Assembly (NCBI GenBank): GCA_020832725.1
Contig: JAFIEC010000389.1
Location: 1 to 18,156, forward strand
DNA from: Paracoccaceae bacterium
GTDB lineage: Bacteria; Pseudomonadota; Alphaproteobacteria; Rhodobacterales; Rhodobacteraceae
DNA: 18,156 bases
Direction: 5' to 3'
A model generated the notes under the pieces. It was not told the origin of the DNA, made no database searches, and saw only the letters and a list, made by a program, of their open reading frames with translations. This document shows, one piece after another, positions 1 to 7,658 of this stretch. Every line of letters starts with the position of its first letter. Position 1 is the first letter of the stretch. A program made the translations under genes and the position numbers.

Positions 1-783
1 CCAGCCACCAGTGCAGATTATCTGGAGGCGTTCCAGACCGCGCTGCCCGATGATCTGGAAACCATTTCCCAGGAAATCGGCCTGCATCTGGGGGCCGAGA
101 TCGCCGACCTGCGCGCGGCGGCGGCTGCCATCACCGACCCGATGGATCTGCAACGGCTCTATTCCGGGCTGTTCCTGACCCCGCCCACGCCGGTCATGGT
201 CAACACCGCCTTCTATCTGGATGGTGCCGTGATGGGCGACAGCGAGGAAGCAATCTCTGCGGCCTATGCCCGCCATGGGTTCGAGCGCCATCAGCATTTC
301 CGCGACCTGAACGACACACCCGCCGTGCAGGCAGAGTTTCTGGCGCTGCTGTTCGAGAAAGCGGGCGAGAAGGCGCGTGCGGGCGAGGATATCGAGGCCC
401 GCGCCTGGAACGCCGAGGCCGAGGCGTTTCTGTCCGCCTATGTCTGCCGCTGGATCACGCCCTTCCTGCGTGATCTTGAAACCGCCAGCCGCGATCATGG
501 GGTCAATCCAGCCTATGCGCATCTGGCCCGTCTGGTCTGGCTGGCTGTGGAGGGGTCAGTGGCGACACCGGAGGTGGCCATCATCAAGGCGGGGATGGAC
601 AGCCTCCCGCGCGGCTCGGCCCGCGGGATCGGCGCGTTGACAGCCGAGGATCTGGCCGAGATCGCCTACAGGTTGGAGCGTGATGGTCTCGGCTGGGATC
701 ACGTGGCGCAGAATGACGGCTGGGATGATGCGGTTTTCGCCGCGCGCCGTGCTCGAGGCGAGGCTGACGCCGCTGCGCAATAG
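1..783 (+). CDS. TorD/DmsD-family molybdoenzyme chaperone (5'-truncated)
   Basis: Cytoplasmic chaperone of the TorD/DmsD family. Such proteins bind the apo form or Tat leader of DMSO-reductase-family enzymes, aid cofactor insertion and hold back premature export. The frame is open from base 1 to the TAG at 781-783 (260 codons seen), so the true start lies left of the window; the in-frame ATG at 142 is internal. Seen: the family-like stretch LYSGLFLTPPTPVM after a helical N-terminal segment, an all-helical composition, and a central FLSAYVCRWITPFLRDLE segment like the conserved region where TorD proteins place an acidic/hydrophobic helix. It is followed after 10 bp by a cytochrome c and then by MoeA and Mrp, a context that fits molybdoenzyme maturation. 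The client enzyme is not in the window to its right and is probably encoded upstream. Family call fairly sure; the client is unknown. Confidence 0.8.
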   Translation, partial: PATSADYLEAFQTALPDDLETISQEIGLHLGAEIADLRAAAAAITDPMDLQRLYSGLFLTPPTPVMVNTAFYLDGAVMGDSEEAISAAYARHGFERHQHFRDLNDTPAVQAEFLALLFEKAGEKARAGEDIEARAWNAEAEAFLSAYVCRWITPFLRDLETASRDHGVNPAYAHLARLVWLAVEGSVATPEVAIIKAGMDSLPRGSARGIGALTAEDLAEIAYRLERDGLGWDHVAQNDGWDDAVFAARRARGEADAAAQ

Positions 784-793
784 GGCCGCGACG

Positions 794-1327
794 ATGCGCG
801 TGGTGCTGGTATGCCTGATGGCGCTGCTTTTCGCGCTGGCCGTGAAAGCCGGTACCGACTGGGGTGATTTCGAAACCGAGATGGGCGTTCTGCCCCCGGA
901 CGAGGCCGCCGAGGTTCGCGCCCTTGTGGCGGCCGAGATCGCGGCGGAACGCGCCCGGGACGAAGCGGCCCGGCAGGCAGCACATGCCGAAGCAGAGCGG
1001 ATCGCAGCCGAACGCGCTGCCCGGCCGTTGGGCGAACGCCTGGTTGAGGCGCGCTGCCTGTCCTGCCACGATGCGGCACAGATCGCGGATGCGAGACTCG
1101 GCACCCCGGGCTGGACGGTTACGGTGCTGCGGATGGAGTGGCTGAACGGGGCCCGGCTCGAACCGGGGGAGAGGGCGGTCATTGTCGCCCATCTGGCCGC
1201 TCCCTACCCGGAGCGTGATCGCTCGGAATGGGCAGGGCTGGTCGCGGGAGGCGGCCTGATTGCGCTCCTTGGTCTTGGGGCCTGGGTCTGGAGGAGGAGA
1301 AGATGGTCTGCGATGCACGCGCCTTGA
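794..1327 (+). CDS. Membrane-anchored monohaem cytochrome c
   Basis: A 177-residue periplasmic electron carrier. Seen: a hydrophobic N-terminal segment (residues 3-19), a charged Ala/Glu/Arg-rich helix (about 38-78) that may be a coiled coil or spacer, one haem site CLSCH (C88, C91, H92), a candidate distal ligand M114 in VLRMEWLNG, and a C-terminal membrane helix (about 147-166) ended by four arginines. The haem domain would therefore face the periplasm, tethered by one or two helices. Start chosen at 794, just after the TorD stop. An in-frame ATG at 731 would add 21 residues ahead of the hydrophobic segment and overlap torD; neither start has a strong ribosome site. The 3' end overlaps moeA by 25 bp. 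Its place between a TorD-type chaperone and MoeA suggests it passes electrons to or from an exported molybdoenzyme encoded upstream (inference). Confidence 0.82.
   Translation: MRVVLVCLMALLFALAVKAGTDWGDFETEMGVLPPDEAAEVRALVAAEIAAERARDEAARQAAHAEAERIAAERAARPLGERLVEARCLSCHDAAQIADARLGTPGWTVTVLRMEWLNGARLEPGERAVIVAHLAAPYPERDRSEWAGLVAGGGLIALLGLGAWVWRRRRWSAMHAP
1291..1300 (+). promoter_or_regulatory. Ribosome binding site that fixes the moeA start
   Basis: The purine-rich run gaggaggaga lies a few bases before the ATG at 1303. It selects this start over the in-frame upstream start at 1228, whose extra residues lie wholly inside the cytochrome gene and lack MoeA similarity. Confidence 0.7.
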
Positions 1328-2553
1328 GTGATTGCACGGCCCCTGCGCCCTTGATGGGCTGGGAAGAGGCCCGGGCGATCGGTTTGTCGCTGGCCCGCCC
1401 GGTTGATGGTTTCGCGACCATGCCGCTGGCGGCGGCGCTTGGTCGGGTGACGATTGCGCCCTGCATGTCGCCGGTGGCTTTGCCGCTTTTCGACAATTCC
1501 GCGATGGATGGCTATGTGCTGGCCGTATCCGGCCTGACCGGGCCCGGCCCCTGGACCTTGCCGATTGCCGGCCGCATCGCGGCAGGTGATTCTGCGAGAG
1601 AACTGCCACCCGGTGCTGTGCTGCGCATCCTGACAGGTGCCCCAATCCCTTCTGGTGCCGATGCCGTGGTCATGCAGGAACACGTTCGGCGCGATGGCGC
1701 GTTCATTACCCTCGACACACCGCCATCGCCCGGCATCAACATCCGTCGCGTGGGCGAGGATCTGTCGTTGGGGGGCGAGGTTCTGCCTGCCGGCCGTGAA
1801 CTGGGGCCGCGTGAACTGGGCGTGCTGGCGGCGACCGGGCAGGCCGAGGTGGCGGTACGCCGCTCTGTGCGTGTGGCGCTTCTGTGTTCGGGCTCGGAAC
1901 TGCGTGAGCCTGGCGAAACCCTTGCCCCCGGTCAGATCTGGAATGCCAATCGTTTCCTGATGTCTGCGGCGTTGACCCTGCCGTGGGTCGAGCTTGTCGA
2001 TCTGGGTGCCGTACCGGATGATCCCACCCGACTTGCGGCTGCCCTGCTCCAAGCTGCGGACTCGGCTGATCTGGTCATCTCGACCGGTGGCATGGCCGAT
2101 GGCGACGAGGATCACATGCCGCGCCTGCTGCGCGAAAACGGCGGATCGGTTCACGCGCTCAAGGTTGCCATCAAGCCGGGCAAGCCGGTGGGGATCGGTC
2201 GACTTGGTGGGGCGGTCCATGTCGGGCTGCCGGGCAATCCGGTTGCGGCTTTTGTCACCTGGGCAATGCTGGGCGCTCCCCTCCTGCGCAAGCTCGCCGG
2301 GTTTACCGATCCACTGCCCGTGTTCCAGACGGCGCGGCTCTCTGCTCCGCTGATCCGCAAGCCGGGTCGTGCCGAGTTCCGCCCAGCCCGCCTGAGACCT
2401 TGCGGCCCAGATGGGTTGCCGCTGGTGGAACTCATGGCTCCGAATTTCTCCGCCCGGATTGCCCTGTTAGCCAGCGCCGACGGTCTGGCCCTGATCCCGG
2501 CCACAACCGATCGGCTGGAAACGGGTGCTCTTGTCGATTTCCTGCGTTTCTGA
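1303..2553 (+). CDS. moeA: Molybdopterin molybdenumtransferase MoeA
   Basis: A 416-residue cytoplasmic enzyme that inserts molybdate into adenylylated molybdopterin, the last common step of molybdenum cofactor synthesis; the length matches E. coli MoeA (411). Seen: DNSAMDGYV at residues 64-72, TGAPIPSGADAVV at 111-123, CSGSELREPG at 195-204, STGGMADGDED at 260-270, AIKPGKP at 289-295 and GLPGNPVAA at 308-316. These are the family's cofactor- and metal-handling loops. The third loop is usually STGDEL; here the Asp is Ser while the following Glu is kept. The gene overlaps the cytochrome gene by 25 bp and ends 10 bp before the Mrp start, so the four genes form one operon. Because it sits with a TorD chaperone it may be a dedicated MoeA copy serving a local molybdoenzyme rather than the housekeeping one (inference). 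Confidence 0.95.
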   Translation: MVCDARALSDCTAPAPLMGWEEARAIGLSLARPVDGFATMPLAAALGRVTIAPCMSPVALPLFDNSAMDGYVLAVSGLTGPGPWTLPIAGRIAAGDSARELPPGAVLRILTGAPIPSGADAVVMQEHVRRDGAFITLDTPPSPGINIRRVGEDLSLGGEVLPAGRELGPRELGVLAATGQAEVAVRRSVRVALLCSGSELREPGETLAPGQIWNANRFLMSAALTLPWVELVDLGAVPDDPTRLAAALLQAADSADLVISTGGMADGDEDHMPRLLRENGGSVHALKVAIKPGKPVGIGRLGGAVHVGLPGNPVAAFVTWAMLGAPLLRKLAGFTDPLPVFQTARLSAPLIRKPGRAEFRPARLRPCGPDGLPLVELMAPNFSARIALLASADGLALIPATTDRLETGALVDFLRF

Positions 2554-2563
2554 AGGTTCTCTC

Positions 2564-3652
2564 ATGACTGTATCCACCCCCACGCCTGACGCCATCCGAG
2601 CCTGCCTGACCGGCATCGCCGTGCCGGGCGGCGGCAATCTGATCTCGGCCGACCGGGTGCGAGCGCTGACCGTCGCTGAGGGCCGCGTCCGGTTCGTGAT
2701 CGAGGCCGCGGGCCCGTCCGAGGCACAGGCGCTGAACCCGGTCGTCGAGGCGGCAGAAGCGGCCCTGCGCGCCCTGCCGGGGGTTCGGTCTGTGCAGATT
2801 GCCGTCACTGCCGAGGCCGCTCCGAAGCAGCCGCCCGATCTGACCATAGGTCGCCACCCCGAAGGCGGGCCGAAACAGCGCCGCATCCCGGGCGTCAAAC
2901 GCATCCTCGCTGTCGGTTCGGGCAAGGGGGGTGTGGGCAAGTCCACCGTCTCGGCCAATCTGGCTGTAGCGATGGCTCGGCAAGGCTGGAAGGTGGGGCT
3001 GCTGGATGCCGATATCTATGGCCCCAGCCAGTCGATGATGATGGGCGTAACCCGCGCGCCGGCCTCGCCCGATGGCAAGACGATCATTCCGCTTCAGGCA
3101 CATGGCATCTGTTTCATGTCGATCGGCAACATGCTTCCCGAAGGCCAGGCCGTCATCTGGCGTGGGCCGATGCTGATGGGCGCGTTGCAACAGCTTCTGA
3201 TGCAGGTGCGCTGGGGCGATCTGGATGTTCTGATCGTCGACATGCCGCCCGGGACAGGCGATGTTCATCTGACGCTGTGCACGCATTTCGACGTGACCGG
3301 GGCACTCGTGGTGTCCACCCCGCAGGACATGGCGCTGATCGATGCACAGAAGGCGCTCACGGCGTTCAGGGAACTCAAGACCGAGGTGATCGGGCTGATC
3401 GAGAACATGTCTACCTACATCTGCCCGAACTGCGGGCATGAGGAGCATCTCTTCGGCCATGGCGGCGTGGCGCGCGAGGCGGCGAAGATGGGCCTGCCGG
3501 TTCTGGCCGAGATCCCGCTGACGATGGATGTGCGCATCGGCGGCGACAGCGGCACCCCCGTCGCTCTGACCGACGGGCCCGTGGCCGAAATCTATGGTCG
3601 GCTGGCCGCCCGTCTGATTGCTGCAGCGGAACGGGCCGGGGTTCCGGCCTGA
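2564..3652 (+). CDS. mrp: Mrp/NBP35 (ApbC)-family Fe-S cluster carrier ATPase
   Basis: A 362-residue P-loop ATPase. Known members bind a bridging [4Fe-4S] cluster as dimers and deliver it to client proteins in the cytoplasm. Seen: an N-terminal FSCA/DUF59-like domain (residues 1-85), a deviant Walker A GSGKGGVGKST (118-128) with the signature first lysine, DADIYGPS (148-155), a Walker-B-like VDMPPGTGD (225-233), and the CPNC cluster-binding pair (C287, C290). The start at 2564 gives the usual Mrp N-terminus; the earlier in-frame ATG at 2525 lies inside moeA. It is the last gene of the torD-cytochrome-moeA operon, so a likely role is supplying clusters to the molybdoenzyme or its partners (inference). 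A perfect 6-bp inverted repeat, 3634-3639 with 3644-3649, overlaps the last codons but has no T-run, so I do not call it a terminator. Confidence 0.93.
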   Translation: MTVSTPTPDAIRACLTGIAVPGGGNLISADRVRALTVAEGRVRFVIEAAGPSEAQALNPVVEAAEAALRALPGVRSVQIAVTAEAAPKQPPDLTIGRHPEGGPKQRRIPGVKRILAVGSGKGGVGKSTVSANLAVAMARQGWKVGLLDADIYGPSQSMMMGVTRAPASPDGKTIIPLQAHGICFMSIGNMLPEGQAVIWRGPMLMGALQQLLMQVRWGDLDVLIVDMPPGTGDVHLTLCTHFDVTGALVVSTPQDMALIDAQKALTAFRELKTEVIGLIENMSTYICPNCGHEEHLFGHGGVAREAAKMGLPVLAEIPLTMDVRIGGDSGTPVALTDGPVAEIYGRLAARLIAAAERAGVPA

Positions 3653-3904
3653 GAGGTTCTGGAGCCCTCCACATATTCTCGGGACCTTGCTTCCATGGCC
3701 CTGCGAGAAGGTAATCCTGCCTGTTCTGACGGGGTGCGAAGGCGGAACTCATGCGGGCGATTTGGGCTTGTGGCGGGGTGATCGCGCCGATGCTCATGTT
3801 GAGACGTTCGAATTTTTCAGGTCAAAATCTCCTGGGTCGCGATCTTCTGCACCGCCTCGATGGCATCAAGGATGCAGAGGTCCAGCCCGGCCCCCAGATG
3901 CTTG
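3653..3904. other. Intergenic stretch without a defensible gene
   Basis: Short open frames exist on both strands but none has a ribosome site, a family motif or a clear start. The segment directly follows the Mrp gene and adjoins an IS3-type remnant on the - strand, so it may include decayed DNA of that element. Confidence 0.5.
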
Positions 3905-4122
3905 TCAGCATTGGTCAACCCAGCCAAGAGGAGCCGCGATCCGCTTTTCCTCCGGCGCCTTCATCTGGCCCATCATGGACGCGTCCATGCCGCCATGCTT
4001 CGCGCGCCACTTGCGGAAGGTCGCGCTGCCGATCCCATACGCGCAGCAAAGTTCGCGCACGCCCGCCCCGCCCGACGCAGCAGACCCATAATCCGGGCTT
4101 CAGTGAAAAGGCTCTCCTGCAT
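3905..4122 (-). pseudogene. Degenerate IS3-family (IS407-like) transposase OrfA
   Basis: On the - strand, starting at the ATG at 4122, the protein begins MQESLFTEARIMGLLRRAG, the N-terminal helix-turn-helix opening of IS3-family OrfA proteins. Shifting frame in the G/C-rich run near 4060-4070 continues the match with GVRELCCAYGIGSATFRKW, then RAKHGGMDASMMGQMKA down to about 3940. This is the characteristic second half of the DNA-binding domain and the start of the leucine-zipper region. A stop follows at 3905-3907. The gene is therefore broken by at least one indel, and no OrfB (DDE integrase) is recognisable next to it. It marks past insertion between the molybdoenzyme operon and the Pr6Pr gene. 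The family call rests on recalled sequence patterns. Confidence 0.75.
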
Positions 4123-4868
4123 CGTAATACCCTTGTTCATCGTGCTGAGAAATTTCCACTTCCGTATCGCGCCAATCAGTGGGGGAAGATTATCTCGCTG
4201 CAGCGTGCGCGTGCCTTGCAAAGCCCTCTGTCAGGTAGGTGACCGCCTCCAATTCCGAAATGACGTCGGCATACTTGGCGCTCATGTCGAAGAGATTGGC
4301 CTCATGCGGTGCCGGACGTCGGTCGCCGCAGGCATCGCGTATCCGATCGACCCCCTTGCGGTCACGACACATGAGCGAATGCACGAGCGCGCTTCTCCGA
4401 TCCGGTCGCCGTCGGAATTTTCCGTTGTTCTCGAGGATTGTGCGGGTGGGGCTGTGCACCGACCCGACCACCATGAGAGCCGGAAGCGGTCGCTCAGAGC
4501 CGGTCTTCTCCGGAGTTGAAGACTGCTCCGGTTTGGGAGGCCGTTCACAAGATGCCGAAATCAAAGGTATTTTCTGAAATCATTGCTGCGCAATTCGACG
4601 CCGGTGGTGTTCGTGAAGATGGAACGCTGACGGGCCAACTTTCGCGGCCCGATCCGACGCCATTCCAGTGCCCCGGCGACCGCGCAGACGACGCCCGGAT
4701 GGCAAAGCGCTTGATTGGCAGGCGAAATCAGGAAAAGCTTGAAAACAAGTGGCAGGCTGCTTCGGGTGGGTCGGATAATGCGGTTCGGCGGCCTCCGAAG
4801 ACCCGCTTCCTGGTAATTTCTTTCCGGTCAACCTCACGTCAGTTGGTCTGGTTTGGAGCAACACGAGA
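4123..4868. other. 746-bp stretch with no confident gene
   Basis: Several open frames cross this stretch, for example 4190-4564 on the - strand and 4239-4577 on the + strand. Their protein compositions are rich in Arg and Ser and look like reading-frame shadows. I see no motif, no convincing ribosome site and no RNA gene. It may be decayed mobile DNA continuing from the IS3 remnant. Confidence 0.5.
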
Positions 4869-5501
4869 ATGTCCGCATACGATGGCGACCGCCTTGGGCC
4901 GGTCGCGCGCTCGGCAGCCCTGGCAGTGTCAGTTTCAGCGTTCGGCGCGCTGGCCATTCGGGTCGTCGCGAGTCTGGAGCAGTTCGAAGGCGATATGGGG
5001 GCGACGCTCTGGCACCTTGCCGGGTTCTTTACAGTGCTTACCAACCTTCTGGTTGCCGTGCATTTCATGGCGATTGCGGCGGGTTGGCGGGTCTCCGGAG
5101 CACGCGTGGCGGGGCTGGTCCTCTGGATCGGGCTTGTGGGACTCGTGTATCATCTGTTGCTTGCGCGGCTTTGGTCGCCAGAGGGCCTGGCCTGGTGGGC
5201 AGATCACAGCCTGCATACACTCGTGCCAATCCTGGTTGCCCTCTGGTGGCTCGCATTTGTTCCGGTTTGGTCGCCTAACTGGCGTGTGCTCCTGAGCTGG
5301 CAGGGTTGGCCATTGGCATATGTTGTCTACGCACTCCTTCGCGGGGGACTCACCGGATTCTGGCCATATCCGTTCCTTGATCCAGGTCTGAATGGTGCCT
5401 GGGGAGTGGCCGTGAATCTTCTTGGTTTGCTGGTGAGCTTCCTGCTTTTCGGAGCTGCATTGGCATTTCTGGATCACTTGCGCTTGGGTTCCAGACGCTG
5501 A
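4869..5501 (+). CDS. Pr6Pr-family six-helix membrane protein
   Basis: A 210-residue integral membrane protein with about six hydrophobic helices (roughly residues 14-33, 48-70, 79-99, 115-133, 146-163 and 176-200). Seen: FFTVLTN at 53-59, DHSLHTLVP at 112-120 and WPYPFLDP at 165-172, conserved landmarks of the Pr6Pr group of bacterial membrane proteins, whose biochemical function is not established. The start codon at 4869 has only a weak purine-rich stretch upstream (ggagca near 4855). It stands alone between IS debris and an unassigned stretch, so its neighbours say nothing about its role. The family call rests on these motifs and the hydropathy pattern. Confidence 0.8.
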   Translation: MSAYDGDRLGPVARSAALAVSVSAFGALAIRVVASLEQFEGDMGATLWHLAGFFTVLTNLLVAVHFMAIAAGWRVSGARVAGLVLWIGLVGLVYHLLLARLWSPEGLAWWADHSLHTLVPILVALWWLAFVPVWSPNWRVLLSWQGWPLAYVVYALLRGGLTGFWPYPFLDPGLNGAWGVAVNLLGLLVSFLLFGAALAFLDHLRLGSRR

Positions 5502-5900
5502 CCGAATGAGTTGTGCAGCCTCGCCCCCGGACCCGATGGCCATCGCCGCCTTCGTGTTCGAGCCGGTAGTGTGCGCTGCTCGTGGCGGCTTGCCCGCAAC
5601 GCCTGGCCATTCGGCCCAAGTGCGCGCAATCTGTGATCCTGATGATCGCCGACCAGGTGACGTGTGCCGCCGGGCGCTGCGGCGTGAGGCGGGTGCCGGA
5701 GCATGAGCGGGTGGAGCCAGACGTCATGGCCGCCCCCAAGAGCCTCGCGGGGGGCTGTCGCGACCTCTGCGCCTCGGTGTTCGGAGGCGCTGTCGGTGTC
5801 GATAGGCTGGGATCGCTGCTCCGAGACTTGGTGGATGCGGCCCATGACATGGACCCCGCAGCGATCGAGGGACGGTCCGAGGCAGGCCGTTCGGCGGTGC
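5502..5900. other. 399-bp stretch with no confident gene
   Basis: Overlapping open frames are present on both strands (for example 5474-5926 on the - strand and 5582-6103 on the + strand). None carries a motif I recognise or a convincing start. The stretch lies downstream of both the Pr6Pr gene (+) and the flavoprotein gene (-), so it is a convergent 3' region, possibly with mobile-element remnants. Confidence 0.45.
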
Positions 5901-7307
5901 TCAGCCAGCCTCCTCGTTCCGTGCATCTGCCTCGATCCGAGCGCCTGCGATCCTGCCGAGAGTCACGGCTGCAAGCAGGCCGTTCCCGGACAGATAGCCT
6001 GCATCACCCGAGCCCGAGACACCGCAGGCCGCGCCACCCGTCGCATAGAGGTTGTCCAACACCCCTCCGTCGAGCCGTCGGACGCGCGCCATTCCGTCGA
6101 TAGCCAGCCCCCCCTGGGTGTGAAACAGAGCTGCGCGGACGCGGACACCCTTGAACGGCGGCACGAGCGGTGCGACCCCCTTGAACGGGCGCCCGAATTC
6201 GTCCTCTCTGATACCGGCCTTGCAGCCCTCGACATCGGCCAGCGTGGCAGCGAGGGCTTGGGGCGGCAGGTTGAAGGCCTGGGCGAGGTCCTCGATCCTC
6301 TCGGCGCTGCGAATGGCACCCTGACCCTCGGCGTCGCGGAAATCGCCGAACTGTCTCCCGATTCCGGCGATCCGCGAGTCGAAGATAGCGATCGCTTCTC
6401 CGCCGGGCTGGGATTGCACGGCGCGCGCGGCTTCCGAGTAACCCTGTGCCTCGTTCCAGAAGCGTCTTCCCTCCAGGTTGACCTGAAACCCTCCCTGGGT
6501 GATCACGCCCCAGGTAATGAGGATGCCATGGGGGTGGGCTACGTTTCCGTGCCCCTGAAAAGCGCCCGTGTGCCTGACTTCGGCGCCGAGCGCCTCACCC
6601 CAGATCAGCGCCTCTCCCATGTTCCCGGGGTGGCCGAAATAGAGCGCCTCCGCGATCTCAGGCATGTATCGCGATACCAGTTCGCGGTTGGCGCCATAGC
6701 CATTGCAGGCCAGGATCAAACGGTCGCAGCCGACCACGTCGCGTCCGCCGTCGGGGCGACTGAAGGCCACGCCGTGGATCCGCCCCCCGTCTACCATGAG
6801 CGACTCTACCCGCGCCTCCGTCAGGATATCGATGCCCTCTTTCTCGGCGGCGCCCCTCAGGGCGTCGATGAGATCGCGCCCCGAGCGGCTGGGCAAGCCA
6901 TGCATCCGGCGGCGGGAATGGCCGGGATAGTCGAAATCCGAGACCACGCTGAACTCAAGCCCGTGCCGGTCGGCCAGCCATTCGACTGTCGGAGCGGCGT
7001 GTCGGGTCATCAACGCGACGAGGGCGGGGTCATTTTCATCATGGGCCTTGCGCTGAATATCGCCCGCGAAAAGCTCGGCGTCATCCTCGATCCCCAGTTC
7101 GGACTGGAAGCGGGTTCCTGCAGCCGGGATCAGACCTGCCGAAAGGGCGGTGGAGCCCGATGGCAGGCGATCACGCTCAAGCACGAGGACCTCCTCGCCG
7201 GCCTCGACAGCAGAGAGGGCGGCGACCAGACCCGCCGCACCCGCGCCGATGATCAGCGTCTGGACATGGGTCGCACATGTTTCAGGCGGAGCGATGCCGA
7301 TGGTCAT
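5901..7307 (-). CDS. FAD-dependent dehydrogenase (fumarate reductase/3-ketosteroid dehydrogenase-like)
   Basis: A 468-residue soluble flavoprotein of the FAD-binding-2 family, which includes fumarate reductases, 3-ketosteroid dehydrogenases and tricarballylate dehydrogenase; members add or remove hydrogen across C-C bonds next to a carbonyl or carboxylate. Seen: the Rossmann dinucleotide motif GAGAAG (residues 21-26) followed by the acidic end of beta-2 in LVLERD, GSTALSAGLIPAAG (51-64) at the isoalloxazine loop, HTQGGLAID (about 396-404) matching the family's HT-x-GG active-site strand, and the C-terminal FAD loop LYATGGAACGVSG with GYLSGNGLLAA. Start at 7307 is preceded by GAGGAATGC; longer in-frame versions are Arg-rich and unlike the family. 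No signal peptide. The ATG overlaps the stop of a 44-codon ORF (ATGA). The TRAP, PrpD and racemase neighbours suggest an organic-acid substrate, but its identity is open. Confidence 0.88.
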   Translation of the reverse strand: MTIGIAPPETCATHVQTLIIGAGAAGLVAALSAVEAGEEVLVLERDRLPSGSTALSAGLIPAAGTRFQSELGIEDDAELFAGDIQRKAHDENDPALVALMTRHAAPTVEWLADRHGLEFSVVSDFDYPGHSRRRMHGLPSRSGRDLIDALRGAAEKEGIDILTEARVESLMVDGGRIHGVAFSRPDGGRDVVGCDRLILACNGYGANRELVSRYMPEIAEALYFGHPGNMGEALIWGEALGAEVRHTGAFQGHGNVAHPHGILITWGVITQGGFQVNLEGRRFWNEAQGYSEAARAVQSQPGGEAIAIFDSRIAGIGRQFGDFRDAEGQGAIRSAERIEDLAQAFNLPPQALAATLADVEGCKAGIREDEFGRPFKGVAPLVPPFKGVRVRAALFHTQGGLAIDGMARVRRLDGGVLDNLYATGGAACGVSGSGDAGYLSGNGLLAAVTLGRIAGARIEADARNEEAG

Positions 7308-7438
7308 GCCGCATTCCTCGGCCTGCCGCGAGCGGCGTCTACGGTGCTGGTGCAGGTTTTCCCGGCGTGCCCGTACGCATTTCCGAATGCAACCTTCTGG
7401 CCGTTCTCCGCCAATCCGGCGATCCCTGACGATTTCAT
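7304..7438 (-). CDS. Small 44-residue ORF translationally coupled to the flavoprotein
   Basis: The ATG at 7438 has a good ribosome site (ggagag, seven bases upstream on the - strand). The frame ends in the ATGA that is also the flavoprotein start, a typical coupling arrangement. The peptide opens MKSSGIAGLAENGQKVAFGN and ends in an Arg/Ala-rich tail; it has one Cys and no membrane segment or motif I know. It could be a leader peptide that tunes flavoprotein expression, a tiny real protein, or chance. Supported by position and ribosome site only. Confidence 0.4.
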   Translation of the reverse strand: MKSSGIAGLAENGQKVAFGNAYGHAGKTCTSTVDAARGRPRNAA

Positions 7439-7658
7439 CGTGTCTCTCCGCTTTCCTGTATTCAGGATAATACGGGTTCTTCTTGACGGAAAGAACAATT
7501 GAGGACTTGCGGACCAGACATTTCGGCGCTGTTCCGGATGTCTGGCGTGACCTGCGGACGTCTCGCGGGGAACGGTGCGCCGCTTTGGCGGTCTTTGCCG
7601 GGCACCAGCCCGTGGCCACCGGGATGGGCCTTGCGGGCAGCGCATCGGATGCCTCCGG
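7439..7658. other. Spacer between racemase-fold and flavoprotein genes
   Basis: A 220-bp gap between two same-strand (-) genes. Frames crossing it are shadows. I see no strong hairpin with a T-run, so the two genes may still be co-transcribed, or the gap may hold a second promoter for the 44-codon ORF and flavoprotein. It includes a modest AT-rich patch around 7460-7500 just upstream of the small ORF. Confidence 0.4.

Noticed and set aside
584..1645. 353-codon - strand frame over torD, cytochrome and moeA
   Set aside because: Crosses three real + genes and has no recognisable domain.
1204..2220. 338-codon - strand frame across moeA
   Set aside because: Shadow of moeA; Arg/His/Gln-rich with no family signal.
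2432..3460. 342-codon - strand frame across mrp
   Set aside because: Shadow of the Mrp gene, which carries intact Walker motifs on the + strand.
3634..3649. Inverted repeat ggccgg-ggtt-ccggcc at the end of mrp as a terminator
   Set aside because: It lies inside the last codons and is not followed by a T-run.
4516..5295. 259-codon + frame overlapping the Pr6Pr gene
   Set aside because: The Pr6Pr frame has proper membrane helices and family motifs; this frame is Ser/Arg/Trp-rich shadow.
5703..7502. 599-codon + strand frame
   Set aside because: It lies antisense to the flavoprotein gene, which has clear FAD motifs; the + product has no motif and an odd composition.
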